A stretch of DNA of 64,000 bases from the NCBI GenBank assembly GCA_964507185.1, contig CAZDOY010000005.1, positions 52,254 to 116,253 on the forward strand, in the 5' to 3' direction. Each line of letters starts with the position of its first letter. Position 1 is the stretch's first letter. Positions 49,482-57,971 of the stretch are shown here, one piece after another. The DNA is from CAVRTJ01 sp964507185. GTDB taxonomy: Bacteria; Acidobacteriota; UBA4820; DSQY01. The notes under the pieces were generated by a model. It saw only the letters and a list, made by a program, of their open reading frames with translations. It made no database searches and was not told the DNA's origin. The translations under genes and the position numbers were made by a program.

Positions 49482-52262
49482 TTGAAAGAAAAGACCCGGG
49501 TTTGGATGCACATTCTGATCGTCGTCGCGCTCACGGTCGTATCCGCTTGGGCGAGCGTCCACTTCAACCTCATGGAGAGGCTTCACGGCATGACGAAAGG
49601 CTCCCCGGGCCTGAACCTGGACGATCTCCTGCTCTCCCTCCCCGTCTTTGCGCTCTCCATCGCCTGGTTCGCCTGGCGGCGAAGAAGCTTGGCCATGCGT
49701 TACCTTGAGGCGGCCAGCCGCGCCGAAAGCGAGCGGCAGACCACCGAACGCCGCTTCCAAGCCATGGTAGAAGGCTCGGCGGACGCCGTCACGCTGATTG
49801 ACGAGACGGGGACTATCCGGTACGTCAGCCCTTCCGCGCAGCGCGTGCTTGGCTTCGGGCCCGAGGAGGCGGAGGGCAGGCCAATCATCGAGTTCGTCCA
49901 TCCCGAGGACACACAGGCCGCCCTGGAACTCCTTCAAGAAGTCGCTCGCCATCCCGGCGCCGCCAGGCATGCCCAATTCCGCGCGCGCCACAAGGATGGC
50001 ACCTGGCGATGGATCGAAGCCGCGGGAAGAAATATGGTCCGCGATCCGGACGTCAAGGCCATCGTCATCAACTACCGCGACTTCACCGAAAGAAAGCGGT
50101 TGGAGGAAGAGCTGAGTTCCTCCCGCGAAGGCTTCGAAAACATCGTGGAGCGAAACGCTGAAGGCGTGATGGTGGTGGACTCCGAGGGCATAATCCGCTT
50201 CGCCAACCCGGCCGCCGGCACCTTCCTTTCCTCGAGTCGCGACGTGTTGGTGGGAAGCCCCATCGGTTTCCCCCTCACGACGGGCATGCTTCGCCAGGTC
50301 GACATCAGCCGGGGCTCCGAGGGCGTCGGCGTGGCCGAGATGCGGGCCATGGAGACCGAGTGGAACGGGAAATACGCCTTCCTTCTCACCCTGCGCGACA
50401 TGACGGAGCACCTGCGTTCCGAAGAGGCCCTGCGACAGAGCGAACTAAGATATCGCGACATCCTGGAGAACATGGAGGAGGGCTACTACGAAGTTGACCT
50501 GGAGGGGAACCTCACCTACATGAATCGAGCCTTCTGCGAGACCTTAGGCAGAAGCGAGAAGGAACTCCTGGGAATGAACTACCGCCAACTCGTGAGGTCT
50601 GAGAAGGCGGAGGGGACCTACCGGGTCTTCAACGAGGTCTTCAAGAGCGGCAAGCCCACGAAGGCCATGGACTGGGAGATGATCCGAAAGGACGGGGCGC
50701 TTATAGACATCGAAGCTACCGTCTCGCCCGTCCGCGTCTCGGAGAAGCGCTATTCGGGATTCAGGGGCGTGGTCCGTGATGTGACGGCCCGGCGCGAGTG
50801 GGAGCGAATCCTCAGAGAAAGCGAGGAGCGCTACCGCGACCTCGTGGAGAACAGCGTGGACCTGATCCTCATCCACGATCTCTCGGGGCGGATCCTCTCG
50901 ATCAACCCCGCCGCCGCCGCCTCCTTCGGGGTCGGGCACCCGGATGAGGCCATCGGACTCACGGTTCAGGAATTCCTCGCCCCCGAGGTGAGGGGGCTCT
51001 TCGGCGATTACCTGGAGGCCGTCGTGCGAGACGGCAGGGCGGCGGGTTTCTTTAGGTTGCGAACCCCTTCGGGGCAAGAGCGCATCCTCGCCTATGACAA
51101 CACCTTAAGGACGGATTCAGCCCGGGACCCGCTGGTCCGAGGGCGGGCCTACGACGTGACCGAGAAGTTCGCCATGGAGAAGGCTCTCAAGGCCTCGGAG
51201 CGCCGCTACCGCTCCCTCTTCGAGCGCAACCTTGCGGGTGTTTACCGGACGAATGCCAAGGGCGTCATGCTGGAGTGCAACCGGGCCATGGCCAGCTTGC
51301 TCGGCTACGCGACCCCCGACGACCTGAAAGAGGTCAGCGCTCGAAACCTCTATGCCGACCCAGCCGAACGAGAACCCTATCTTGACGACCTCAGACTGGA
51401 GAAGAGCGTGAGCAACCTCGAGCGAACCCTCGTCAAGAAGGACGGAACGACCATCAAGGTGCTTCTCAGCTCTACGCTGATTCCCGGCAAGACGCCCGAT
51501 GACGACCTGATCGAAGGGACGATTATCGACGTCACCGAGAGGGAACAGCTTGCCCGGGAGCAGATGCGGGCAAGGAGACTGGAAACCGTCGCCGCCCTCG
51601 CCGCGGGCGTGGCCCACGAGGTGCGCAACCCGCTCTTCGCCATCCAGCTCAACGTGAACGGCCTGGCCAGGCGCATATCCCGCGAGGGCGAGGCCCGGAC
51701 CCACATGGACCACATCCTCGCCCACGTGGCGCGTCTGGACCAGCTCATCAGAAGCCTCATGGAACTGGGCCAGGCCGTGGACGAGGAGGAGTTCACCACC
51801 ATGGACATTGCCGCCCCGTTGCGCGGCGCCTGCCTGATGGTGGAGGACGAGCGCCCCGATTTCAAAAACCGAATCTTCATGGAGGCGCCAGCGGAAGCTC
51901 CAACGATGCGCATCGTCCTCCGAAAGATCACGCAGGCCTTCATCCACCTGATCAGGAATGCGGCGGAGGCCTCGCCGGAGGGCGGCAAGGTCCGAATCGT
52001 GTGCGGCCGCGATGCCGACTCCTGCGTGATCCGCATCATCGACGAGGGACCGGGCATCCCCGACAAAGTGCGTAAAAACCTCTTCGAGCCCTTCGTCACC
52101 ACCCGGACCGGGCAGCCCGGCCTGGGCCTTGCCCTCGCCCGCCACTACATCGAGGCCCATGGCGGGACCGTCGAGGCAGAGAACAACGACCCGCCGCCGG
52201 GCGCCACCTTCACGGTGAGATTGCCGGTGGCCGCTCCGCAGGAGGGCCGTTCCGGCCCGTAG
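49482..52262 (+). CDS. Multi-PAS sensor histidine kinase (membrane)
   Basis: The 926-residue protein has two N-terminal transmembrane segments (about 8-27 and 47-65), then five PAS/PAC modules (about 80-690; repeated DITER/DVTER ends), a HisKA dimerisation domain with H-box LAAGVAHEVRNPLFAI (about 710), and an ATP-binding domain with N-box LIRNAAEASPEG, IIDEGPGIPD and GLGLALARHYIEAHGGT. It should sense through PAS domains at the membrane and phosphorylate a partner; the response regulator is not encoded next to it. TTG 49482 is the likeliest start (TAGGAG upstream at a long distance), with ATG 49506 as alternative. It starts the signalling block. Confidence 0.9.
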   Translation: MKEKTRVWMHILIVVALTVVSAWASVHFNLMERLHGMTKGSPGLNLDDLLLSLPVFALSIAWFAWRRRSLAMRYLEAASRAESERQTTERRFQAMVEGSADAVTLIDETGTIRYVSPSAQRVLGFGPEEAEGRPIIEFVHPEDTQAALELLQEVARHPGAARHAQFRARHKDGTWRWIEAAGRNMVRDPDVKAIVINYRDFTERKRLEEELSSSREGFENIVERNAEGVMVVDSEGIIRFANPAAGTFLSSSRDVLVGSPIGFPLTTGMLRQVDISRGSEGVGVAEMRAMETEWNGKYAFLLTLRDMTEHLRSEEALRQSELRYRDILENMEEGYYEVDLEGNLTYMNRAFCETLGRSEKELLGMNYRQLVRSEKAEGTYRVFNEVFKSGKPTKAMDWEMIRKDGALIDIEATVSPVRVSEKRYSGFRGVVRDVTARREWERILRESEERYRDLVENSVDLILIHDLSGRILSINPAAAASFGVGHPDEAIGLTVQEFLAPEVRGLFGDYLEAVVRDGRAAGFFRLRTPSGQERILAYDNTLRTDSARDPLVRGRAYDVTEKFAMEKALKASERRYRSLFERNLAGVYRTNAKGVMLECNRAMASLLGYATPDDLKEVSARNLYADPAEREPYLDDLRLEKSVSNLERTLVKKDGTTIKVLLSSTLIPGKTPDDDLIEGTIIDVTEREQLAREQMRARRLETVAALAAGVAHEVRNPLFAIQLNVNGLARRISREGEARTHMDHILAHVARLDQLIRSLMELGQAVDEEEFTTMDIAAPLRGACLMVEDERPDFKNRIFMEAPAEAPTMRIVLRKITQAFIHLIRNAAEASPEGGKVRIVCGRDADSCVIRIIDEGPGIPDKVRKNLFEPFVTTRTGQPGLGLALARHYIEAHGGTVEAENNDPPPGATFTVRLPVAAPQEGRSGP

Positions 52263-52426
52263 ACCTGGTCAGAAAGGTGCTACCCATTGGTCGTTCACGA
52301 ATGGGCGAGGGGCGGCCCCGGGCATTGCGGAATCCTATGGTCCGACATACCCTGTGAACAAGGAAATATGGTATTGGGCCAGGAAGTCGCCACCATTGGA
52401 TGTCCGACTCGTATTCGGGAGTATGT

Positions 52427-55400
52427 ATGAAGGAGCAAAGAAAACCGGCTCCCGAGGGAAAGGCCCGCCCCGACCACCCCGTTGTCCTGGCCAGGGGGCT
52501 CTGGCTCTCCGCTCTATGCGTTCTGGTTTTCGTGGTGGTCCTTTGCGCGCTCTACATCCGTTCGGAACGGGCGCTGGCCATGCGCCAATGGGACAGCCGC
52601 CTCTCTGCCATGGCGGACGACCGGCAGGCCGCCATCGAAGCCTGGCTGGGGGAACGGTGGGGAGACGCCAGGGTGGTGGCTTCCTTTCCCACCGTCAGGG
52701 CCCTCGTGAAAGGCCAGACTGCCGACCCGACCTCATCGGAAGAACACCTCTCAGAGATTCTCGACACCATGAAGGAGAGCTACGGCTATCTTGGCGCCTA
52801 CATCCTGAACGCGCGCGGTGAAGCGGTTGTCGCTGCGGCCGATTCGCCCCCCGTCTCCCCCGAATGCCTCGAGGCCGCGCGCCACGTGGCGCCAGGCCAG
52901 TTCCCGAAAACGGTCCTTTACCGGGGTGTTCGCACGGGCGATGCCCGCCTCGGCGTCATCACGCCCATTGAACCAGACGCCTCCTCCGGCTCGGGCTGGG
53001 TCCTGCTCGTCCAGGACCCAGCGAGGTGGCTTTTCCCCATGCTCCAGCGGGAGCCGACGCCCACCGCCTCAGCCGAGACCCTCCTCGTGCGCGAGGAAGC
53101 GGGGCGCTTCCTCTTCCTCTCGCCCCTGCGCCACGTCTCGGCGGCTCCCTTGACCTTCAGTGTGCCCGAAGACATTAAAAAGATCGCCGCGCGGGCCGCC
53201 GTGGAGGGCAAGGCGGGCTTCAAGTCCTACGTAGATTATAGAGAGGTGCCCATCTTCGCCGCCACCCGGCAGATTCCGGGAACGGATTGGGGACTGGTGG
53301 TAAAGGTGGATCAGATGGAGGCGCTGGCTGAGTTCCGCGAAAGACGCGACCTGGCGCTGACCACCGCGGCCGGGCTTCTCCTGGCTATCCTTGGCCTCGC
53401 CTACAGCCTCTGGCGCCGCCAGCGCACCCAGTACCTTCGCGAAATGCTTCGGCGGGACGAGCGCTATCGCCTCCTGAGCGAACAGGCCCGCGACATCGTC
53501 CTCTTTGTGCGACCAGACGGGGCAATCATCGAGGCCAATGCGGCCGCCGAGCGGGCCTATGGCCGCTCGCGTAAAGAGCTGGCGAGACTTACGGTGGAGG
53601 ATCTTCGAGCGCCGGAATGCAAGGAGTCCATTCAGGCCGACATGAAGAGAGCCGCCGCCGGAAGCGGGGTCCTCTTCGAAACGGTTCACCGACGGAAGGA
53701 TGGGACCGTCTTTCCCGTGGAGGTCAGCTCGATGGCGGCCGAAATCGGAGGCGAAGCCGTCCTCCTCTCCGTGATTCGTGACATCACCGAACGGACACGT
53801 ACCGAGGCCCACATCCTCCAGCTAAACCGACTGCTGCACACCATCTCCGAAATCAACCAACTCGTGGTGCGGGAACCGGAGCGGGAGGGGCTCCTCTCCG
53901 ACGCCTGCCGAATCCTCGTTGAGGAGGGCGAGTTCGTCATGGCCTGGGTGGGGCTCAAGCGGCCCGATGGGACGGTGAAGTGTGTCGCGAAGGCGGGAGA
54001 CTCGACCGGCTACCTGGATGGGATCACCGTTCGTTGGGACGAAACGCCCGAAGGCAAGGGTCCCACAGGAAGTTCGATCCGGGAAGATCGCCACATTGTC
54101 AACGACGATGTGCTGGCCAACCCGGCCATGGTTCCCTGGCGCGAAGCCGCAATGAGGGCGGGCTACCTCTCGTCGGCCTCCTTCCCCATGCGGGTGAGGA
54201 GCGACGCCGTCGGCGCCCTGACGGTCTATTTGGCGGAGGCAATGGGCTTCGGCTCGGAAGAGGTGAATCTTCTCGATGAACTGGCGGGCGACCTGGGCTT
54301 CGCCCTCGAGGCGATGGAAGAGCGGGAGAATCGCGAAAGGGCCGAGGAAGCGCTGCGCGAGAGCGAGAGGCAGCTCGCCACCCTGATGGCGAACCTCCCC
54401 GGCATGGCCTACCGCTGTCGCAACGACGAGGACTGGACCATGGAGTTTGTGAGCGAGGGTTGCCAAGCGCTCACGGGCTACGCACCCGAGGATCTTCTGG
54501 ACAACGGTCTCGTGAGCTACGGGAATCTGATCCATCCCGACGACCGCCAAGGCGTGTGGGACGAGGTCCAAGCGGCAGTCGGGGAGCGGTGCCCCTTCAG
54601 GCTCAACTATCGGATCCAGACCAAAGACGGCGTCATCAAGTGGGTTTGGGAACAAGGTCAGGAAATTAGCGACAGCAAAGGCGAAGGCCATCTGGAAGGC
54701 TTCATCGCCGATGTCACTGAGCGCAAGCAAGCCGAAGAGGCGCGGCGCGAGAGCGAGAGGCGCTTCGCCATCTTCATGCAAAACCTGCCCGGCGTCGCCG
54801 TCATCCGAGATTTCGAGGGACGATACGTCTACCTGAACGAAGCCTGGGAAGAGGCCATGGGGCTGCGCAGGGAAGACTACATCGGCAAGACCCCGTTTGA
54901 AACCTTTCCCAGGGAGGATGCGCTGCGGCTGCTGGAGGATGACCGCCGCGTAATCCGGGGCGGAGAGGCCATCGTCACGGAAGTCCGCCTTCACCACCCC
55001 TCCGGTCCGCGCTGGTGGCTGGTGAACCGCTTTCCCCTCGAAGGCGCGGAGGGACATCCCGCCCACGTGGCCGCCCTTTACGTGGACATCACCGAGCGCA
55101 AACGGGCCGAAGAGGCCCTGCGCGAAAGCGAAGCGCGCTATCGCGGCCTCTTCGAGCGCAACCTCGCAGGGGTCTACCGCTCCACCCCCGAGGGGCAGTT
55201 GCTGGACTGCAACGATGCCTTCGCGCGGATCTTCGGCTACGGTTCGGCGGCCGAAATTCTGGCCCTTCCCTCCGCCGAAGGTCTCTACCCCGAACCGGGT
55301 GCGCGCAGGGCTTTCATCGAGCGCCTTCGGGCCGCCGGATCCCTGAAAAACCTGAGCAGCGAAGGCCGGCGGAGAGACGCCTCCGCCGTCTGGATCCTGG

Positions 55401-56563
55401 AAAACGTAGCCCTCATTCGGGATGAGACCAGGGGAGATGAGGTGTTGGAGGGCACCTGCATCGACATCACGGATCAAAAGCAGGCGCAGGAGAAACAGCG
55501 CCTTCTCTCCACCGCCGTCGAGCAAAGCCACGAGACCATCATGGTCACGGACAGGGAAGGCCGCATCGTTTACGCCAACCCCGCCTTCGAGCGGATCACG
55601 GGATACGGGCGGGCGGAGGTGTTGGGCCGGACGCCCCGGGTGTTGAAGAGCGGGGTCCACGGGCCGGCGTTCTATGAGGAAATGTGGAGGACCATCCTCG
55701 CGGGACAGGTTTGGGCCGGGCGGATCACCAACCGGAGGAAGGATGGAAAGCTCTACGAGGAACACACGATCATTTCGCCCGTCCGGGATGGGGCGGGCGC
55801 CGTCACGGCCTTCGTCGCCGTAAAGCGGGACGTGACGCAGGAGGCCGAACTCGAGGAGCGGCTTCGGGAGGCCAAGAGGCTGGAGACCGTGGGCATGATC
55901 GCGGGCGGCGTGGCCCACGAGGTGCGCAACCCCCTCTTCGCCATCACCACCATCGTGACGGCGCTGGCGCGAAAGCTCGCGGACCAGCCCGAATTCCGCG
56001 AGTACGTCGTGCACATCAAGGACCAGAGCCGGCGCCTCAACCTGCTCATGGAAGACCTTCTGACACTCGGCCGGCCTATCGATCCCGCGCAGTTCGAACG
56101 CCTGGACCTTCGGGATGTGCTCGCCGAGACGAAGGCGGTCGTGGCGGCCGGAGGCGTGGATGCCGGCGACTTCGTCTTCGAGCGGGGCAAGGAGCCGCTG
56201 GAAGTGCTCGGCATCGCCACTAAACTCCAGCAGGTCTTCGCGAACCTGGGCCAGAACGCCCTCTCCTTCACACCGCCCGGCGGCAAGGTTCGGGTCCGCG
56301 CGCGTCGTGAGGAAGAGTGGGCCGTCGTCACCTTCGCCGATGACGGTCCGGGAATTTCGCCCGAATTCATACCCCGTCTTTTCGGCCCCTTTCAGACCCA
56401 ACGACAGGGCGGCACGGGCCTGGGGCTGGCCATCGTCAAGCAGATCGTAAAGGCCCACGGCGGTACCGCCGACGCCAGGAACAACGATCCGCCGCCGGGA
56501 GCGACCTTTACCGTGAAGCTGCCGCTGGCAGAGGCTTCGAAGGAGCCCGACGAGGGATCGTGA
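52427..56563 (+). CDS. Giant Cache-like/PAS/GAF sensor histidine kinase
   Basis: The 1378-residue kinase has a transmembrane helix (about 22-44), a periplasmic Cache-like sensor region (about 45-295), a second transmembrane helix (about 305-325), a PAS, a GAF domain (about 475-635; LLSDACRILVEEGEFVMAWVGL), then several PAS/PAC modules, and HisKA/ATPase domains (MIAGGVAHEVRNPLFAIT; NLGQNALSFTPPGG; FADDGPGISPE; GLGLAIVKQIVKAHGGT). GGGAG lies 6 bases before ATG 52427; an in-frame ATG at 52400 lacks a binding site. Its C-terminus is very similar to that of the REC-PAS kinase at 57972, and it ends in an octamer repeat containing its stop codon. Confidence 0.91.
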   Translation: MKEQRKPAPEGKARPDHPVVLARGLWLSALCVLVFVVVLCALYIRSERALAMRQWDSRLSAMADDRQAAIEAWLGERWGDARVVASFPTVRALVKGQTADPTSSEEHLSEILDTMKESYGYLGAYILNARGEAVVAAADSPPVSPECLEAARHVAPGQFPKTVLYRGVRTGDARLGVITPIEPDASSGSGWVLLVQDPARWLFPMLQREPTPTASAETLLVREEAGRFLFLSPLRHVSAAPLTFSVPEDIKKIAARAAVEGKAGFKSYVDYREVPIFAATRQIPGTDWGLVVKVDQMEALAEFRERRDLALTTAAGLLLAILGLAYSLWRRQRTQYLREMLRRDERYRLLSEQARDIVLFVRPDGAIIEANAAAERAYGRSRKELARLTVEDLRAPECKESIQADMKRAAAGSGVLFETVHRRKDGTVFPVEVSSMAAEIGGEAVLLSVIRDITERTRTEAHILQLNRLLHTISEINQLVVREPEREGLLSDACRILVEEGEFVMAWVGLKRPDGTVKCVAKAGDSTGYLDGITVRWDETPEGKGPTGSSIREDRHIVNDDVLANPAMVPWREAAMRAGYLSSASFPMRVRSDAVGALTVYLAEAMGFGSEEVNLLDELAGDLGFALEAMEERENRERAEEALRESERQLATLMANLPGMAYRCRNDEDWTMEFVSEGCQALTGYAPEDLLDNGLVSYGNLIHPDDRQGVWDEVQAAVGERCPFRLNYRIQTKDGVIKWVWEQGQEISDSKGEGHLEGFIADVTERKQAEEARRESERRFAIFMQNLPGVAVIRDFEGRYVYLNEAWEEAMGLRREDYIGKTPFETFPREDALRLLEDDRRVIRGGEAIVTEVRLHHPSGPRWWLVNRFPLEGAEGHPAHVAALYVDITERKRAEEALRESEARYRGLFERNLAGVYRSTPEGQLLDCNDAFARIFGYGSAAEILALPSAEGLYPEPGARRAFIERLRAAGSLKNLSSEGRRRDASAVWILENVALIRDETRGDEVLEGTCIDITDQKQAQEKQRLLSTAVEQSHETIMVTDREGRIVYANPAFERITGYGRAEVLGRTPRVLKSGVHGPAFYEEMWRTILAGQVWAGRITNRRKDGKLYEEHTIISPVRDGAGAVTAFVAVKRDVTQEAELEERLREAKRLETVGMIAGGVAHEVRNPLFAITTIVTALARKLADQPEFREYVVHIKDQSRRLNLLMEDLLTLGRPIDPAQFERLDLRDVLAETKAVVAAGGVDAGDFVFERGKEPLEVLGIATKLQQVFANLGQNALSFTPPGGKVRVRARREEEWAVVTFADDGPGISPEFIPRLFGPFQTQRQGGTGLGLAIVKQIVKAHGGTADARNNDPPPGATFTVKLPLAEASKEPDEGS

Positions 56564-56591
56564 TTAGGTGATTAGGTGATGAGGTGATGAG
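56560..56591 (+). repeat. Tandem octamer array (GTGATTAG/GTGATGAG) x4 at a kinase stop codon
   Basis: Four octamers GTGATTAG, GTGATTAG, GTGATGAG, GTGATGAG run without gaps, followed by GGCG. The TGA in the first unit is the stop codon of the kinase gene. The same arrangement occurs at 60953-60984. Confidence 0.85.
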
Positions 56592-56783
56592 GGCGCGGGA
56601 AGGCCTTCGAAGGACAGGCCGCTCAGCCTTCAACCTTCAACTTGCAACCTTCAACCAGCAACCCACATTAACCGCAGAGTTCGCAGATGGACGCAGAGGG
56701 GAAGAAATGAGTACCACCATTCCGCAATCCCAAATCCCCATTCCCCAATTCTTCATCAGTCCATTTCCCATTCGACATTTCTC

Positions 56784-56838
56784 CTGACCGCAGAGTTCGC
56801 GGATGACGCGGAGGCGTGGATGATCGCAGGAGGGTCGT
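56784..56838. repeat. 55-bp element, left copy at assembly gap
   Basis: The 55 bases ending at the N run are identical to the 55 bases that follow it. The element carries CGCAGAGTTCGCGGATGAC, a type of interspersed repeat; a related diverged copy lies at about 56670-56700. Confidence 0.8.
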
Positions 56839-56938
56839 NNNNNNNNNNNNNNNNNNNNNNNNNNNNNNNNNNNNNNNNNNNNNNNNNNNNNNNNNNNNNN
56901 NNNNNNNNNNNNNNNNNNNNNNNNNNNNNNNNNNNNNN
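56839..56938. other. Scaffold gap of exactly 100 N
   Basis: A run of 100 N is a fixed-length placeholder. Both flanking contig ends share the same 55 bases, which is a typical assembler k-mer length. The true sequence may have no gap at all, or several copies of the element. Confidence 0.95.
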
Positions 56939-56993
56939 CTGACCGCAGAGTTCGCGGATGACGCGGAGGCGTGGATGATCGCAGGAGGGTCGT
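56939..56993. repeat. 55-bp element, right copy at assembly gap
   Basis: This is an exact copy of 56784-56838, in the same direction, starting at the first base after the N run. Confidence 0.8.
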
Positions 56994-57320
56994 TCCGGCC
57001 CGGAGACCGGCTGAGGGAAGAGCGACAGGCAGCGAGCGACAAGCTCCTCCGGGCAGGGCCGACAGGCCCTGCCTTTCGTCCCTCGAGAGGACGGGAAGGC
57101 CGTCGCCGATCCTCTTCTTCCTGGTGAAGCCCCGGGGTAGGACTCCTCCACTTTTTGCCACCGCCGGCGGTGAGGGGGCGGTGTCATGCCCTGCTCCAAA
57201 GTGGTCCTGAATGACATAGTGATGTATATTGGAGCACAGGTTGCCAAGTAAAGATCTCCTAAGAACGGGCGGAACGGGCAGGTGTTCCGTCAAGTGAGGT
57301 AGTGTGACACGGGCAGGAAA

Positions 57321-57503
57321 TCGATCCGCCGCGAAGACGAGCCGTCCCGAACGCCTCGCCGCGTTGGTGTGGGGCTCGCCATCGTGAAGCGGATCGTGGT
57401 CCGGCACGGGGGGCGGGTCTGGGCCGAGAGCGGGCTCGGAGAGGGCGCCATTTTCCACTTCGCGCTCCCGGAGAAAGGAGCGAATTGTCATGACTGGGAA
57501 TAA
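57321..57503 (+). pseudogene. C-terminal remnant of a phytochrome-type histidine kinase
   Basis: One frame encodes GVGLAIVKRIVVRHGGRVWAESGLGEGAIFHFALPEK, the G2 box and last strand of a histidine kinase ATPase domain, then stops at 57501-57503. The sequence upstream (RREDEPSRTPRR) is only vaguely like the expected F-box/G1 region, and no kinase sequence precedes it back to the gap. The following gene is an Rcp1-like regulator that normally pairs with such kinases, so the kinase seems to have been lost by deletion, or the locus is misassembled. Confidence 0.65.
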
Positions 57504-57933
57504 GATGGCGGAAATACTCCTCGTGGAGGATAACCCGACCGATGTGGAACTCACCCTGCGCGCCCTGAAGAAGTCCAAACTGGCGAACCCGGTTCGCGTG
57601 GTCGACGACGGCGCGGAGGCCCTGGACTTCCTCTTCGGAGAGGGGACCTTCGCCGGACGCGACACATCCCAGCACCCCCGGCTCATCCTGCTGGATCTGA
57701 AGCTTCCGAAGGTTAACGGGCGGGAGGTGCTGCAGCGGATCAAGGGCGACGAGAGGACGCGGATCATCCCCGTGGTTGTCCTCACCTCCTCCCGCGAGGA
57801 ACAGGACGTGGTGGAGAGCTACCGCCTGGGCGTGAACAGCTACATCGTCAAGCCTATTGACTTCGACCAATTCGTGGAGGCCGTTTCCCAGGTGGGCCTC
57901 TACTGGATGATCATCAACCATCCGCCCATCTAG
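57490..57933 (+). CDS. Single-domain response regulator (Rcp1-like)
   Basis: The 147-residue protein is a stand-alone receiver of the Rcp1 type that partners phytochrome-like and PAS kinases. It has the acidic pocket ILLVEDNPTD, phosphoacceptor Asp in LILLDLKLPKVNG (about 70), Thr/Ser in VVLTSS and Lys in SYIVKPIDF. ATG 57490 has AAAGGAG upstream and overlaps the end of the kinase remnant. The C-terminal LYWMIINHPP is typical of this subgroup. It is followed by the REC-PAS kinase 38 bases downstream and may relay phosphate among the neighbouring kinases. Confidence 0.93.
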   Translation: MTGNKMAEILLVEDNPTDVELTLRALKKSKLANPVRVVDDGAEALDFLFGEGTFAGRDTSQHPRLILLDLKLPKVNGREVLQRIKGDERTRIIPVVVLTSSREEQDVVESYRLGVNSYIVKPIDFDQFVEAVSQVGLYWMIINHPPI

Positions 57934-57971
57934 GGGGTGGCGCGAGCCATCTTCGCCCGAGGAGAGGCGAT

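Larger units (their letters stand above)
56564..57489. other. Intergenic region with low-complexity DNA and assembly gap
   Basis: After the octamers, C/A/T-rich tandem-like text (TTCAACCTTCAACTTGCAAC, 56629-56660) and a degenerate CCCAATTCCCC/CAAATCCCC stretch (56715-56785) precede copies of a CGCAGAGTTCGCGGATG element. Then comes the N run, a second copy of that element, and about 330 bases without a clear gene up to the kinase remnant at 57321. No intact gene is seen. Confidence 0.6.

Noticed and set aside
49158..50411. 417-codon minus-strand frame across the first kinase start
   Set aside because: It is mostly the shadow of the kinase gene; only its last residues (the ACAD-like GHKWF segment) are meaningful, and these are reported separately.
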